Source: Duganella sp. Root336D2
GTDB lineage: Bacteria; Pseudomonadota; Gammaproteobacteria; Burkholderiales; Burkholderiaceae_D
Direction of reading: 5' to 3'
Assembly: GCF_001425005.1 (NCBI RefSeq)
Contig: NZ_LMDB01000001.1
Span: 742,257-806,256, forward strand
Length of the DNA: 64,000 bases
Shown here: positions 25,412-34,161 of the stretch, in pieces
How the letters are laid out: each line of letters starts with the position of its first letter
How positions within the stretch are numbered: position 1 is the first letter of the stretch
Notes under the pieces: model-generated
What the model was told of the DNA's origin: nothing
Seen by the model: the letters and a program-made list of their open reading frames with translations, nothing else
Database searches by the model: none
Program-made: the position numbers and the translations under genes

Positions 25412-25626
25412 GCGCGCGCCTGCTGCTAATCAGCGCCGTGCTGGCCGCTCTCTCCGGCTGTGCCCTGAAACCCGTGCAGCCCTGGGAGAAAGGCGAGCTG
25501 TCGCGCACCGACATGCTGATCCAGGGCGACGGCCTGGAGACGCGCTTCAATGAACACATTTACACCAGCAAGGAAGCTGCTTCCGGCGGCAGTGCCGTGG
25601 GCGGCGGCGGCTGCGGCTGCAACTGA
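25408..25626 (+). CDS. DUF4266 lipoprotein with Gly/Cys tail
   Basis: A 72-residue lipoprotein (lipobox LSGC, Cys18). The family-typical core is ALKPVQPWEKGELSRTDM and EHIYTSKEAASGGSAVGGGGCGCN at the end, so it finishes in a Gly-rich CGC motif that could bind metal or take part in thiol chemistry. The ATG overlaps the preceding stop (ATGA). DUF4266 genes are regularly found beside DUF3570 and ApbE genes, as here. Its function is unknown. Confidence 0.88.
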   Translation: MSARLLLISAVLAALSGCALKPVQPWEKGELSRTDMLIQGDGLETRFNEHIYTSKEAASGGSAVGGGGCGCN

Positions 25627-25637
25627 CAAGGATCGAC

Positions 25638-26783
25638 ATGGATAACAAACCACACAACGGCGTGCCGGTCGGCCAGGCCCTGTTGGCTGCAGCCCTGCTG
25701 CTGCCGGGGATTGGCGCCGTGCATGCAGAGACGCCGCCGGAACGGGGCAGCATCGGCGTGAAATACCTGTACTACAAGGAAGACCAGCCGGGCCTCGACC
25801 GTGTACGCGTACATGCACCGGCGGTGTCGGTGCTGGCGCCCATCGCCGGTGAATGGTCGGTGGCTGCCAGCGCCACCGTGGACGACGTTTCCGGCGCCTC
25901 GCCGCGCTATCACACGGCCGTCTCCGGGGCTTCGCGCATGGACGACTTGCGCAAAGCGGGCGATGTGACCGCCACGCGATACCTGCCGCGCGGCACGGTC
26001 AGCGTTTCGGCGGCGTATTCGACTGAGCATGATTACGTGTCGCGCGCACTGTCGCTGCAGGCATCCCTTTCCAGCGAGGACAAGAACACCACCTGGAACT
26101 TTGGCCTGGGCGGTTCGGATGACAGCATCGATCCTGTCAACCATATCGTGCAGGATGCGGGGCGCCAGACCGTGAGCGTGCTGGCCGGCGTGACGCGGGT
26201 GCTGACGCCGGTTGACGTCGGCCAGTTCACGCTGACCCACACGCAGGGGCATGGCTATTACTCCGATCCGTACAAGCTGGCCGACAAGCGGCCCGATTCG
26301 CGGCGACAGGATACGGCCCTGCTGCAGTGGAACCACCGATTCGTCGCACTCGGCGCGAGCAGCAGGCTCAGTTACCGCTATTACCGCGACAGCTACGGCA
26401 TCAGCGCACATACCCTCGGTGCCGAATGGGTTCAGGGTTTGGGCGATGGCTGGACTGTCACGCCTGCCGTGCGGCTGTACACGCAGCGTGCGGCCGACTT
26501 CTATTTCGATCCGGTGTACGACAGCCAGCTTGGCGCACCCTTCCCGCCTGGCTATGTATTCGGCAGCCCGCAAGCCAGTTCGGCCGACCAGCGCCTGTCC
26601 GGCTTCGGCGCGGCCACGCTGGGCGTGAAGCTGGCCAAGCAGCTCAATCGCGACTGGGCGGTCGACTTCAAAGTGGAGCGCTACGAGCAGCGCGCGGTGT
26701 GGCGCCTGTTTGGCAGCGGCAGCCCGGGGCTGGCGCCAATGCGGGCAGTCAGCCTGCAAATTGGAGTGACACGGCAGTGGTAA
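25638..26783 (+). CDS. DUF3570 outer-membrane beta-barrel-like protein
   Basis: A 381-residue exported protein; the signal peptide ends near AVHA|ETPPE. The body has alternating aromatic/polar strands (SIGVKYLYYKEDQ, TATRYLPRGTVSVSAAYSTEHDY, FTLTHTQGHGYYSDPYKL), as in outer-membrane barrels. Two SGAS motifs lie at residues 85-88 and 96-99, the first as DDVSGAS. This resembles the [ST]GA[ST] site that ApbE flavinylates in RnfG and NqrC. The neighbouring gene encodes ApbE, so FMN attachment to this protein is a reasonable hypothesis. AAGGA precedes the ATG. Confidence 0.85.
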   Translation: MDNKPHNGVPVGQALLAAALLLPGIGAVHAETPPERGSIGVKYLYYKEDQPGLDRVRVHAPAVSVLAPIAGEWSVAASATVDDVSGASPRYHTAVSGASRMDDLRKAGDVTATRYLPRGTVSVSAAYSTEHDYVSRALSLQASLSSEDKNTTWNFGLGGSDDSIDPVNHIVQDAGRQTVSVLAGVTRVLTPVDVGQFTLTHTQGHGYYSDPYKLADKRPDSRRQDTALLQWNHRFVALGASSRLSYRYYRDSYGISAHTLGAEWVQGLGDGWTVTPAVRLYTQRAADFYFDPVYDSQLGAPFPPGYVFGSPQASSADQRLSGFGAATLGVKLAKQLNRDWAVDFKVERYEQRAVWRLFGSGSPGLAPMRAVSLQIGVTRQW

Positions 26784-27667
26784 GCCCGATATTCACGATC
26801 GACTTCCAGGCGATGGCCAGCCGCTGCGAGATCCGGCTGGCCGCAGCCACCTGCACCGAAGCGCGGGCACTGGCAGAACCGGCGCTCGACGAAGTACGCC
26901 GGATCGAAGCCAAATACTCGCGCTATCGCGCCGACAGTATCGTGAGCCGTATCAATGCGGCGGCCGGCGTATCCGAGGTTGCCTGTGATGACGAGACCCT
27001 GGCGCTGCTGGAGTATGCCGATGCAGTGTATCGCAGCAGCGGCGGGCGTTTCGACATCACTTCCGGCGTACTGCGCAAGGTGTGGGACTTCCGTATGGGG
27101 ACCGTGCCGTCGCCGCGCTCGCTGGAGCAGCTGTTGCCGCTGGTTGGCTGGCAGCAGGTGCGGCGGGAAGGCGGCAGCGTGATGCTGTCCCGGGCCGGCA
27201 TGGAGCTCGATTTCGGCGGGTTCGGCAAAGAGTACGCCGTTGACCGTGCGGCGGAGATCCTCAGCGCGCAGGGTGTGCAGCATGGCTATGTGAACCTGGG
27301 CGGCGACATGCGTTTCCTGGGCCCTCGGCCGGATGGCGAAGAGTGGAGCATCGGGATCCAGCATCCGCGCGATACGCGCTCCACCGTTGCCAGCGTCCCC
27401 TTCACCCGGGGTGCGCTGGCGACGAGCGGCGATTATGAGCGCTATTTCGAGGCGGATGGACGGCGCTATTGCCACATCCTCGATCCCCGCAACGGCATGC
27501 CGGTGTCGTATTGGCGCTCGGTGAGCGTGGTGTCGCCGATGGCCATTTCCGCCGGCAGCTGCAGTACCACCGCCATGCTGCTGCAGCGGGATGGATTGGA
27601 ATTCCTGGAGCAATCTGGCTTGTCTTTCCTGGCGATTGACCAGGAAGGGCGAATTTTTCGGAGGTGA
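26777..27667 (+). CDS. apbE: FAD:protein FMN transferase
   Basis: A 296-residue ApbE-family enzyme that moves FMN from FAD onto a Thr or Ser of a target protein, or acts as an FAD pyrophosphatase. Motifs are FQAMASRCEIRL at the N-terminus, SGGRFDITSGVLRKVWDF, LDFGGFGKEYAVDRAAEIL and the metal-binding SPMAISAGSCSTTAML. No lipoprotein or Sec signal is visible at the chosen GTG start, which is unusual for a family that mostly acts in the periplasm. The GTG overlaps the DUF3570 stop. The natural target is likely encoded in this cluster. Confidence 0.9.
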   Translation: MVSPIFTIDFQAMASRCEIRLAAATCTEARALAEPALDEVRRIEAKYSRYRADSIVSRINAAAGVSEVACDDETLALLEYADAVYRSSGGRFDITSGVLRKVWDFRMGTVPSPRSLEQLLPLVGWQQVRREGGSVMLSRAGMELDFGGFGKEYAVDRAAEILSAQGVQHGYVNLGGDMRFLGPRPDGEEWSIGIQHPRDTRSTVASVPFTRGALATSGDYERYFEADGRRYCHILDPRNGMPVSYWRSVSVVSPMAISAGSCSTTAMLLQRDGLEFLEQSGLSFLAIDQEGRIFRR

Positions 27668-27670
27668 ATA

Positions 27671-29524
27671 ATGAAGTTCCTGATTCAATGGCTGGCGGCG
27701 CTGCTGCTGGCTTCCGTGGTGGGCGGGCCTGCCCTGGCGGACGATTTCCTGGCGCCGGAGCGCGCGTTTGACTTGCGGGCGGAACTGAAGGCAGATGGAC
27801 AGCTTGCCCTGCACTGGGCTATCGCACCGGAATACCACCTTTATCGTGACCGCATTTCCTTGCGCAGCGATGGGGCGGCAGTACCGGTGCTTCTGCCGAG
27901 CGGGAAACGCAAGTATGACGAGAATTTTGGCAAGGAGATGGAGACGTATGCGGGGTCGTTGGCTTTGCAACTTCCCTGGCAGGGGCGTACTGCCGGCACC
28001 TTGCTGGTCGGGTACCAGGGCTGTGCCGATGCCGGGCTGTGCTATCCGCCGGTGGAACGCCGCTACCGCATCGATCCGGCGCAGCCGGGCGTGCTGAAGG
28101 CGCTGCCCGAGGATCCACCGGGCCAGCTCGCCAACACGGCTACTGAAGGCGCAACCCCGGCTGCGCAGGCACCGGCGCTGGAGGACGACACTTCACTGGC
28201 GCAGCGCACGCTGCAAAGCGGCAGCGCATGGCGCATCGGGGCGGCGTTCCTGGTATTCGGGCTGCTGCTGTCGTTCACGCCTTGCGTGCTGCCCATGGTG
28301 CCGATCCTGTCCTCCATTATCGTCGGCGAGGCGCAGGTGACGCGCAAGCGCGGATTGCTGCTGGCGGTGGCGTACAGCCTGGGCATGGCCCTGGTCTACA
28401 CCTCGCTGGGCGTGGCGGCGGGACTGGCGGGCGAGGGCCTGGCGGGGGCGCTGCAGAAGCCCTGGGTCTTGATGACCTTCGGCGCGCTGCTGGTCGCGCT
28501 GGCACTGTCGATGTTCGACGTCTACCAGCTCCAGTTGCCCAGCGCGCTGCAGACTCGCCTGAGCAACGCCAGCGGCAATTTGTCCGGCGGCCGCCTGGCC
28601 GCAGTGTTCGTGATGGGCGCCGTATCGGCACTGATCGTCGGCCCTTGCGTGGCTGGCCCGCTGGCCGGCGCGCTGCTCTACATCAGCCAGACCGGCAACG
28701 CCCTGGTCGGCGCCGGCGCCCTGTTCGCGATGGCCTGCGGCATGAGCGTTCCGCTGCTGTTGACCGGATTGTCGGCCGGCAGCCTGCTGCCGCGCGCCGG
28801 CGCCTGGATGAACCATGTGAAAAAGGTCTTCGGCCTGCTGCTCATCGCAGTCGCAATCTGGATGGTCAACCCGGTGCTGCCGGTAACCGCCAGCATGGCG
28901 CTTTGGGGTGCTTTCGCCATCCTGTGCGCCGCCTTCCTGCGCGTCGGTGAAGCTGTCGCGCAGGGCGCCGGCGCCGGCGCCTACGCAACCAAGGCGCTCG
29001 GCGTGCTGATGCTGCTTGGCGGCCTGTTCGAACTGGTCGGCGCGGCAAGTTCCGGACGCGACGTGCTGCAGCCGCTGGCACACCTGCGCAGCGCCGGAAA
29101 CGGTGCTACTATTGCCGCCGTGGGTGCAGGCCAGGCACATAATACCGAACCCCGTTTCACCCGCGTTCGCACCATGGCCGATCTTGACCAGGCATTGGCC
29201 GCTGCGAAGAAACCCGTCATGCTCGACTTCTACGCCGATTGGTGCGTCTCATGCAAGGAGATGGAACGCCTCACCTTCACCGACACGCGCGTGCAAGCCG
29301 CGATGCAGGACATGCACCTGCTGCAAGCCGATGTCACGGCCAACAGCGAAGAAGACCGCGCCCTGATGAAGCGCTTCAGCCTTTTCGGCCCGCCCGGCAT
29401 CGTCATGTTCGACGCCGGCGGCAACGAAGTCACCCAGGCGCGCATCATCGGCTACCAGCCACCCGAAAAATTCCTGCGCCGCCTGGAACTGGCGGCTAAC
29501 AGCCCTGAAAGGACCACTCAGTGA
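27671..29524 (+). CDS. dsbD: Protein-disulfide reductase DsbD
   Basis: A 617-residue inner-membrane reductase that carries electrons from cytoplasmic thioredoxin to periplasmic thiols. After the signal peptide (GGPALA|DDF) comes the DsbD-alpha domain with GCADAGLCYPP (residues about 117-127). The eight-helix membrane domain has the redox Cys in FTPCVLPMVP and VGPCVAGPLAG. The C-terminal thioredoxin domain has WCVSCKEM. All six redox Cys are present. It sits 3 bp after apbE and overlaps the next start (GTGA). It could reduce the TlpA-like domain or the Cys-rich tails encoded upstream. Confidence 0.93.
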   Translation: MKFLIQWLAALLLASVVGGPALADDFLAPERAFDLRAELKADGQLALHWAIAPEYHLYRDRISLRSDGAAVPVLLPSGKRKYDENFGKEMETYAGSLALQLPWQGRTAGTLLVGYQGCADAGLCYPPVERRYRIDPAQPGVLKALPEDPPGQLANTATEGATPAAQAPALEDDTSLAQRTLQSGSAWRIGAAFLVFGLLLSFTPCVLPMVPILSSIIVGEAQVTRKRGLLLAVAYSLGMALVYTSLGVAAGLAGEGLAGALQKPWVLMTFGALLVALALSMFDVYQLQLPSALQTRLSNASGNLSGGRLAAVFVMGAVSALIVGPCVAGPLAGALLYISQTGNALVGAGALFAMACGMSVPLLLTGLSAGSLLPRAGAWMNHVKKVFGLLLIAVAIWMVNPVLPVTASMALWGAFAILCAAFLRVGEAVAQGAGAGAYATKALGVLMLLGGLFELVGAASSGRDVLQPLAHLRSAGNGATIAAVGAGQAHNTEPRFTRVRTMADLDQALAAAKKPVMLDFYADWCVSCKEMERLTFTDTRVQAAMQDMHLLQADVTANSEEDRALMKRFSLFGPPGIVMFDAGGNEVTQARIIGYQPPEKFLRRLELAANSPERTTQ

Positions 29525-30267
29525 AACGCACCCTCTCCTTCCTATTCTGCGCCGCGCTGCTGCCTGCGGCAGCCTACGCCGAGAACACGCCGGCGCACTG
29601 GAGCTATGAAGGCGCCACCGGCCCGCAGAACTGGGCCGCGCTGGAACAGGACTTCAGCACCTGCAAGCTGGGACACAACCAGTCGCCGATCGACATCCGC
29701 AAGACCAGCAAAGCCAAGCTGCCGGCGCTGGAATTCGCCTACAGCCCGTCGCCGCTGAAGATCCTCGACAACGGCCACACCATTCAGGTGAACTACGCCG
29801 CGGGCAGCAGCGTCACCATTGACGGCAAGCGCTACGACCTGCTGCAGTTCCACTTCCATAAGCCAAGCGAAGAGAAGATCAATGGCCGCAGCTACCCGAT
29901 GGTGGCGCACCTGGTGCACAAGAACGCGGAAGGCAAGCTGGCCGTGGTAGCCGTGCTGTTCCAAAAGGGCCACGAGAACCCGCTGGTGCAGACCCTGTGG
30001 GATGCCTTGCCGAAGGAAAAAGGCGAAGCGCAGGAAGTCTCCGGCGTGAGCATCGATATCGGCAAGCTGCTGCCAGCGACCCAGGGTTATTACAACTTCG
30101 CCGGCTCGCTGACCACCCCGCCCTGCAGCGAAGAAGTCAACTGGTTCGTGCTGAAAACGCCGGTTGAAATGTCGGCCGCCCAGTTGAAGCGATTCGCCCA
30201 CGTCTACAAGCACAACGCCCGCCCGATCCAGCCGTTGAACGGACGCACGGTGCAGGAAAGCCTGTAA
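29521..30267 (+). CDS. Alpha-type carbonic anhydrase
   Basis: A 248-residue exported zinc enzyme that interconverts CO2 and bicarbonate in the periplasm. Signal peptide LLPAAAYA|ENTP. Family features: HWSYEGATGPQNWAAL, NQSPIDI, the zinc ligands in LLQFHFHKPSEE and MVAHLVHKN, and the active-site LTTPPCSEEVNWFVL. Length fits bacterial alpha-CAs. It starts at a GTG that overlaps the dsbD stop. A link to the redox cluster is not obvious; disulphide formation in the CA may explain the pairing. Confidence 0.93.
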   Translation: MKRTLSFLFCAALLPAAAYAENTPAHWSYEGATGPQNWAALEQDFSTCKLGHNQSPIDIRKTSKAKLPALEFAYSPSPLKILDNGHTIQVNYAAGSSVTIDGKRYDLLQFHFHKPSEEKINGRSYPMVAHLVHKNAEGKLAVVAVLFQKGHENPLVQTLWDALPKEKGEAQEVSGVSIDIGKLLPATQGYYNFAGSLTTPPCSEEVNWFVLKTPVEMSAAQLKRFAHVYKHNARPIQPLNGRTVQESL

Positions 30268-30270
30268 GGC

Positions 30271-31293
30271 TCAGCAGCGGGCTTGCGCCCGCTTGCAGCG
30301 ATCGCGTCCCTGCCGCTTGGCGGCATACATGGCCGCATCGCTGCGCCGCAGCAGGTCTTCCGCCAGTTGCGCATCATAGGGAAACACGGCCAGCCCGATG
30401 CTGGCCGATACCAGCGCCGGTTGTTCATGCGCCAGCCGCACCGGGGCACGTACTGCCGCCAGCGCCCGTTCCAGGATCTCCTCGGCTTCGGCGACATCGT
30501 TCAGGCCCGCCAGCAGCAGCACGAACTCATCGCCGCCCAGCCGCGCCACAGTATCATTGGCCCGCACCACTTGCTGCTGGCGTCCCGCCACTTCCACCAA
30601 CACCGCGTCGCCCGCCTCGTGGCCGAAGGTATCGTTGACGTTCTTGAAGCCATCCAGGTCCATGACGCATACCGCCACCAGCTTTTCCGCGCGCGCGGCA
30701 AAGGACAGCGCCTGCTGCAGGCGGTCCTCCATCAGGCGCCGGTTCGGCAGGCGCGTAAGCGGATCCATGAAGGCCATCTTTTCGATCTCCTCCTGGCGCG
30801 CGCATTCGTCCGTGATATCGGTGAACAGGCCGAAGTAGTGCTGCACCTTGTCGCGCTCATCGCGCACCGCGCTCAGGGTCAGGTGCGCCGCAAACAAGGA
30901 GCCGTCGGAGCGCCTGTCCCACACCTTGCCCTGCCATTGGCCGGTTCCCAGCAAGCCTTGCCACATGGCCTTGTAGAATTCCGGGTCCTGCCTGCCCGAC
31001 TGCATGATGCGCGGATGCTGTCCAAGCAGCTTATGGCGTGCATAGCCGCTCATGGCGGCAAAAGCGCGGTTGGCTTCGACGATACGCATGTCGCGGTTGA
31101 CCACCAGGATGCCTTCCGACGTCGCATCGAATACCTTGGCCACCAGGTGCTCGCGCGCTGCGGCGCTGCGCATGCGCTGGCGCAGCAGGCGTGAAATGCT
31201 CGCAACATGGCGAAACATGAGCCATGCAGTGAGCGCCGCAGCCAGCAGAGCGCCGCACAGTGCGGCCAGCGAGATTTCCAGCTGCGCCGCCAT
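30271..31293 (-). CDS. Membrane-anchored PAS-GGDEF diguanylate cyclase
   Basis: A 340-residue protein with one N-terminal membrane segment (about 8-28), a PAS/PAC module (about 50-165, FDATSEGILVVNRDMRIVEAN) and a GGDEF domain (about 170-335). The motif is intact (RLGGDEF) with the inhibitory-site RAND five residues before it, so it should make c-di-GMP under product feedback. No EAL domain is present. Its stop is 3 bp from that of the convergent carbonic anhydrase gene, with a GC-rich self-complementary stretch at its 3' end that may help termination. Confidence 0.92.
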   Translation of the reverse strand: MAAQLEISLAALCGALLAAALTAWLMFRHVASISRLLRQRMRSAAAREHLVAKVFDATSEGILVVNRDMRIVEANRAFAAMSGYARHKLLGQHPRIMQSGRQDPEFYKAMWQGLLGTGQWQGKVWDRRSDGSLFAAHLTLSAVRDERDKVQHYFGLFTDITDECARQEEIEKMAFMDPLTRLPNRRLMEDRLQQALSFAARAEKLVAVCVMDLDGFKNVNDTFGHEAGDAVLVEVAGRQQQVVRANDTVARLGGDEFVLLLAGLNDVAEAEEILERALAAVRAPVRLAHEQPALVSASIGLAVFPYDAQLAEDLLRRSDAAMYAAKRQGRDRCKRAQARC

Positions 31294-31301
31294 GGCATCC
31301 C

Positions 31302-32666
31302 CTATTCCAGCACCACCTGTTCCAGATAGTCAGGCACGCGGCACGGCCATTGCAGCTGCTCCGCAATGCGCAGGCGCAGCGCATCGGCTGCCGCCGGCTC
31401 GCCATGCGTGACGAACACCTGGCGCGGGGTGGCCGATGAATGCGACAGCCAGCCCAGGATTTCATCGGCGTCGGCGTGGGCCGACAGGTTGCCGATCAGT
31501 TCAACGCGCGCCCGCACCGGATAATACTCGCCGTGGATCTTGACCGAGGTTTCGCCGGCCAGCATGCGGGCCCCGCGCGTGCCTGCCGCCTGGAAGCCGG
31601 CAAACAGGATGGTATTGCGCGAATCGCCGGCAAAGGATTTCAGGTGGTGCAGCACGCGGCCCCCGGTGGCCATGCCGCTGGCGGCAATGATGACCATCGG
31701 CACCTGGCGCCGGTTCAGCGCCATCGATTCTTCCACGCTGTTGACGATGTGCGCCACATGGCCCAGGGCGTGGCAACTGCGTTCATCGAGCCGGTGCTGT
31801 CCCTGGTGCTTGATGTAGAGCCGCGTCGCATCCACCGCCATCGGGCTGTTCAGGTATATCGGCAAGGCCGCCGGGATCGCGCCAGACTCTTTGAGTTTCC
31901 AGATTTCATACAACAGTTCCTGTGCCCGCCCCACTGCAAAAGACGGAATCACGGTCACGCCGCCGCGCGCTGCCGTCTTGCTGATGATGTCGGCCAGCTT
32001 GCCGCTCGGGTCCGACGCGTCGTGGCGGCGATCGCCGTAAGTCGATTCCACCACCAGGTAATCGCATTTCCCGAGCACGGTGGGCGGGCGCATGATCGGG
32101 TCGTTCGGGCGCCCGACGTCGCCGGAAAACATCACGGTGCGGCCAGCGCAGCGCACCGAGACCGAAGCGGCGCCCAGGATATGGCCGGCCAACTGGAGGC
32201 GCGCCACCATGCCCGGAGCGGGCGAGAACTCGTGGCCGACCGGGACAACTTGCAGGTGCTCCAGCGCGCGCAGCGCATCGGCTTCCGAATACAGGGGCAG
32301 GGCCGGCTTGTGTTTGGAGAAGTTGTGGCGATTTGCATACAAGGCCTCTTCCTCCAGCAGGCGGCCGCTGTCGGGCAGCAGGATCCGGCACAGGTCGCGC
32401 GTCGCCTCCGTGCAGTACACCTTGCCGCGGAAGCCGGCGCTGACCAGCACCGGCAGGAAGCCGCTGTGATCGAGATGGGCATGGGTCAGCACCACGCCGC
32501 TGATCGAGTCCGGCGGCACAGGAAAAGCCTCCCAGTTACGCAGGCGAAGCTGCTTATAGCCCTGGAACAGGCCGCAATCCACCAATACCTGTTCGACGCC
32601 ACTGCGCAACAGGTATTTGGAGCCGGTGACGGTACCGGTGGCACCAAGGAATTTAATTGTGAGCAT
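31302..32666 (-). CDS. MBL-fold beta-CASP RNase-like protein
   Basis: A 454-residue metallo-beta-lactamase with beta-CASP insertion and RNA-specificity (RMMBL) tail, related to TTHA0252 and CPSF-type nucleases. Motifs: VVLTHAHLDHSGFLP (metal site), LAGHILGAASVSV, MFSGDVGRPNDPIM, SFAVGRAQELL, IIAASGMATGGRVLHHL, and the C-terminal IGNLSAHADADEI and VFVTHGEP. It probably degrades or processes RNA. An FNR-like box lies 35-48 bp upstream, suggesting induction at low oxygen. The start at 32666 fits the family N-terminus (LTIKFLGATGTVTGSKYLL); the longer frame upstream has no homologous sequence. Confidence 0.9.
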   Translation of the reverse strand: MLTIKFLGATGTVTGSKYLLRSGVEQVLVDCGLFQGYKQLRLRNWEAFPVPPDSISGVVLTHAHLDHSGFLPVLVSAGFRGKVYCTEATRDLCRILLPDSGRLLEEEALYANRHNFSKHKPALPLYSEADALRALEHLQVVPVGHEFSPAPGMVARLQLAGHILGAASVSVRCAGRTVMFSGDVGRPNDPIMRPPTVLGKCDYLVVESTYGDRRHDASDPSGKLADIISKTAARGGVTVIPSFAVGRAQELLYEIWKLKESGAIPAALPIYLNSPMAVDATRLYIKHQGQHRLDERSCHALGHVAHIVNSVEESMALNRRQVPMVIIAASGMATGGRVLHHLKSFAGDSRNTILFAGFQAAGTRGARMLAGETSVKIHGEYYPVRARVELIGNLSAHADADEILGWLSHSSATPRQVFVTHGEPAAADALRLRIAEQLQWPCRVPDYLEQVVLE

Positions 32667-32700
32667 GTTTGCAGCATATCCAAGGCGGCGCACAAAATAT

Positions 32701-32714
32701 TTGATCCAGGTCAA
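32701..32714. promoter_or_regulatory. FNR/Anr-like box TTGATCCAGGTCAA
   Basis: A 14-bp dyad, TTGATCCAGGTCAA, differs from TTGAT-N4-ATCAA at one base. It lies between the divergent beta-CASP RNase and amino-acid permease genes. Towards the RNase gene a TATGCT at 32678-32673 sits at class II spacing. The same 13-base core precedes the phosphorylase operon at 19121. Control of the permease (ATG 101 bp away) is also possible. Confidence 0.6.
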
Positions 32715-32814
32715 AGAGAAGTATCGCAAAATGCGGCAGTGCGAAAAAGACATTGTTGCCTTGCGAAGATGTAGAATCAGGGCCTTTGACCATTTCCACA
32801 CCAGGACGCCATAC

Positions 32815-34161
32815 ATGACAGAACTGAAACGGGGCCTGAAGAGCCGCCACATCCAGCTGATCGCACTGGGCGGCGCCATCGGCACGGGCCTTTTCATGGG
32901 CATTGCGGACACCATCACGCTGGCCGGGCCTTCCGTGCTGCTTGGTTACGCAGTGGCCGGCTTCATCGCCTTCTTTATCATGCGCCAGTTGGGCGAGATG
33001 GTGGTCGACGAGCCGGTCGCCGGCTCCTTCAGCTACTTCGCCGACAAATACTGCGGGCATATGGCGGGCTTCATGTCGGGCTGGAATTACTGGGTGCTGT
33101 ATGTGCTGGTCAGCATGGCCGAATTGACGGCGGTGGGCATCTATATGAAGTTCTGGTTCCCCGACCTCGCCCCATGGATCAGCACCCTGGCCTTCTTCCT
33201 GGTCATCAATGCAATCAGCCTGTCCAATGTGCGCGCCTTTGGCGAGATGGAATTCTGGTTCGCCATTATCAAAGTGGTCGCCGTGGTTGGCATGATCGTC
33301 TACGGCGCCTACCTGCTGGCCTCCGGCAACGCAGGTCCGGAAGCCACCGTTGCAAACCTGTGGCAACAGGGCGGATTCTTCCCGAACGGCGTCTCGGGCC
33401 TGGTCATGGCGATGGCCGTCATCATGTTTTCCTACGGCGGCCTGGAACTGGTGGGCATTACCGCAGCGGAGGCCAGCAACCCTGCCGAGACCATCCCGAA
33501 AGCGACCAACCAGGCCATTTACCGCATCCTGATCTTCTACATCGGCGCACTGGGCGTGCTGCTGTCGCTGTACCCGTGGCAGAAAGTGGTCACCGGTGGC
33601 AGCCCGTTCGTCATGATCTTCCACGCCCTGAACGCCAATTGGGTCGCGAATATCCTGAATGTCGTGGTGCTGACCGCGGCGTTGTCCGTATATAACAGCG
33701 GCGTCTACTCCAACAGCCGCATGCTGTACGGCCTGGCCAAACAAGGCAATGCGCCGAAGGCCCTGCTGGGCGTAAACAAGCGTGGCGTGCCGCTGGCGGC
33801 GCTGGGCGTATCGGCCCTTGCCACCGGCATTTGCGTGCTGCTGAATTACTTCATGCCGGGCAAAGTATTTGGCTTCCTGATGGGGCTCGTGGTCTCTTCG
33901 CTGGTGATCAACTGGGGCATGATCAGCTGGATCCACCTGCGCTTCCGCGCCCAGAAACAAGCGGAAGGCCTTGAGACAGGCTTCAAGAGCTGGGGCTACC
34001 CGCTCACCAACTACCTGTGCCTGGCCTTCCTGGCGGGCATCCTGGTGATCATGTACATGACCGAAGGACTGCGCATCTCGGTGTACCTGATCCCCGTATG
34101 GCTGCTGGCACTGTTCATCGGCTACCGCTTCCGCGGCGTTCCCGAGAAGGCGGCCGCGTAA
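32815..34161 (+). CDS. Amino-acid permease (AroP/PheP type, APC family)
   Basis: A 448-residue inner-membrane transporter with about 12 hydrophobic segments. The N-terminus LKRGLKSRHIQLIALGGAIGTGLFMG is the hallmark of the amino-acid transporter (AAT) family of proton symporters; GEMVVDEPVAGSFSYFADKYCG and SYGGLELVGITAAEASNP are also typical. The family takes up aromatic amino acids, proline, GABA or others; the exact substrate cannot be told. The stop overlaps the next gene's ATG (TAATG). Confidence 0.9.
   Translation: MTELKRGLKSRHIQLIALGGAIGTGLFMGIADTITLAGPSVLLGYAVAGFIAFFIMRQLGEMVVDEPVAGSFSYFADKYCGHMAGFMSGWNYWVLYVLVSMAELTAVGIYMKFWFPDLAPWISTLAFFLVINAISLSNVRAFGEMEFWFAIIKVVAVVGMIVYGAYLLASGNAGPEATVANLWQQGGFFPNGVSGLVMAMAVIMFSYGGLELVGITAAEASNPAETIPKATNQAIYRILIFYIGALGVLLSLYPWQKVVTGGSPFVMIFHALNANWVANILNVVVLTAALSVYNSGVYSNSRMLYGLAKQGNAPKALLGVNKRGVPLAALGVSALATGICVLLNYFMPGKVFGFLMGLVVSSLVINWGMISWIHLRFRAQKQAEGLETGFKSWGYPLTNYLCLAFLAGILVIMYMTEGLRISVYLIPVWLLALFIGYRFRGVPEKAAA

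Noticed and set aside
30276..30293. GC-rich inverted repeat at the end of the GGDEF gene as a terminator
   Set aside because: It lies inside the coding 3' end and no T-run follows on either strand.
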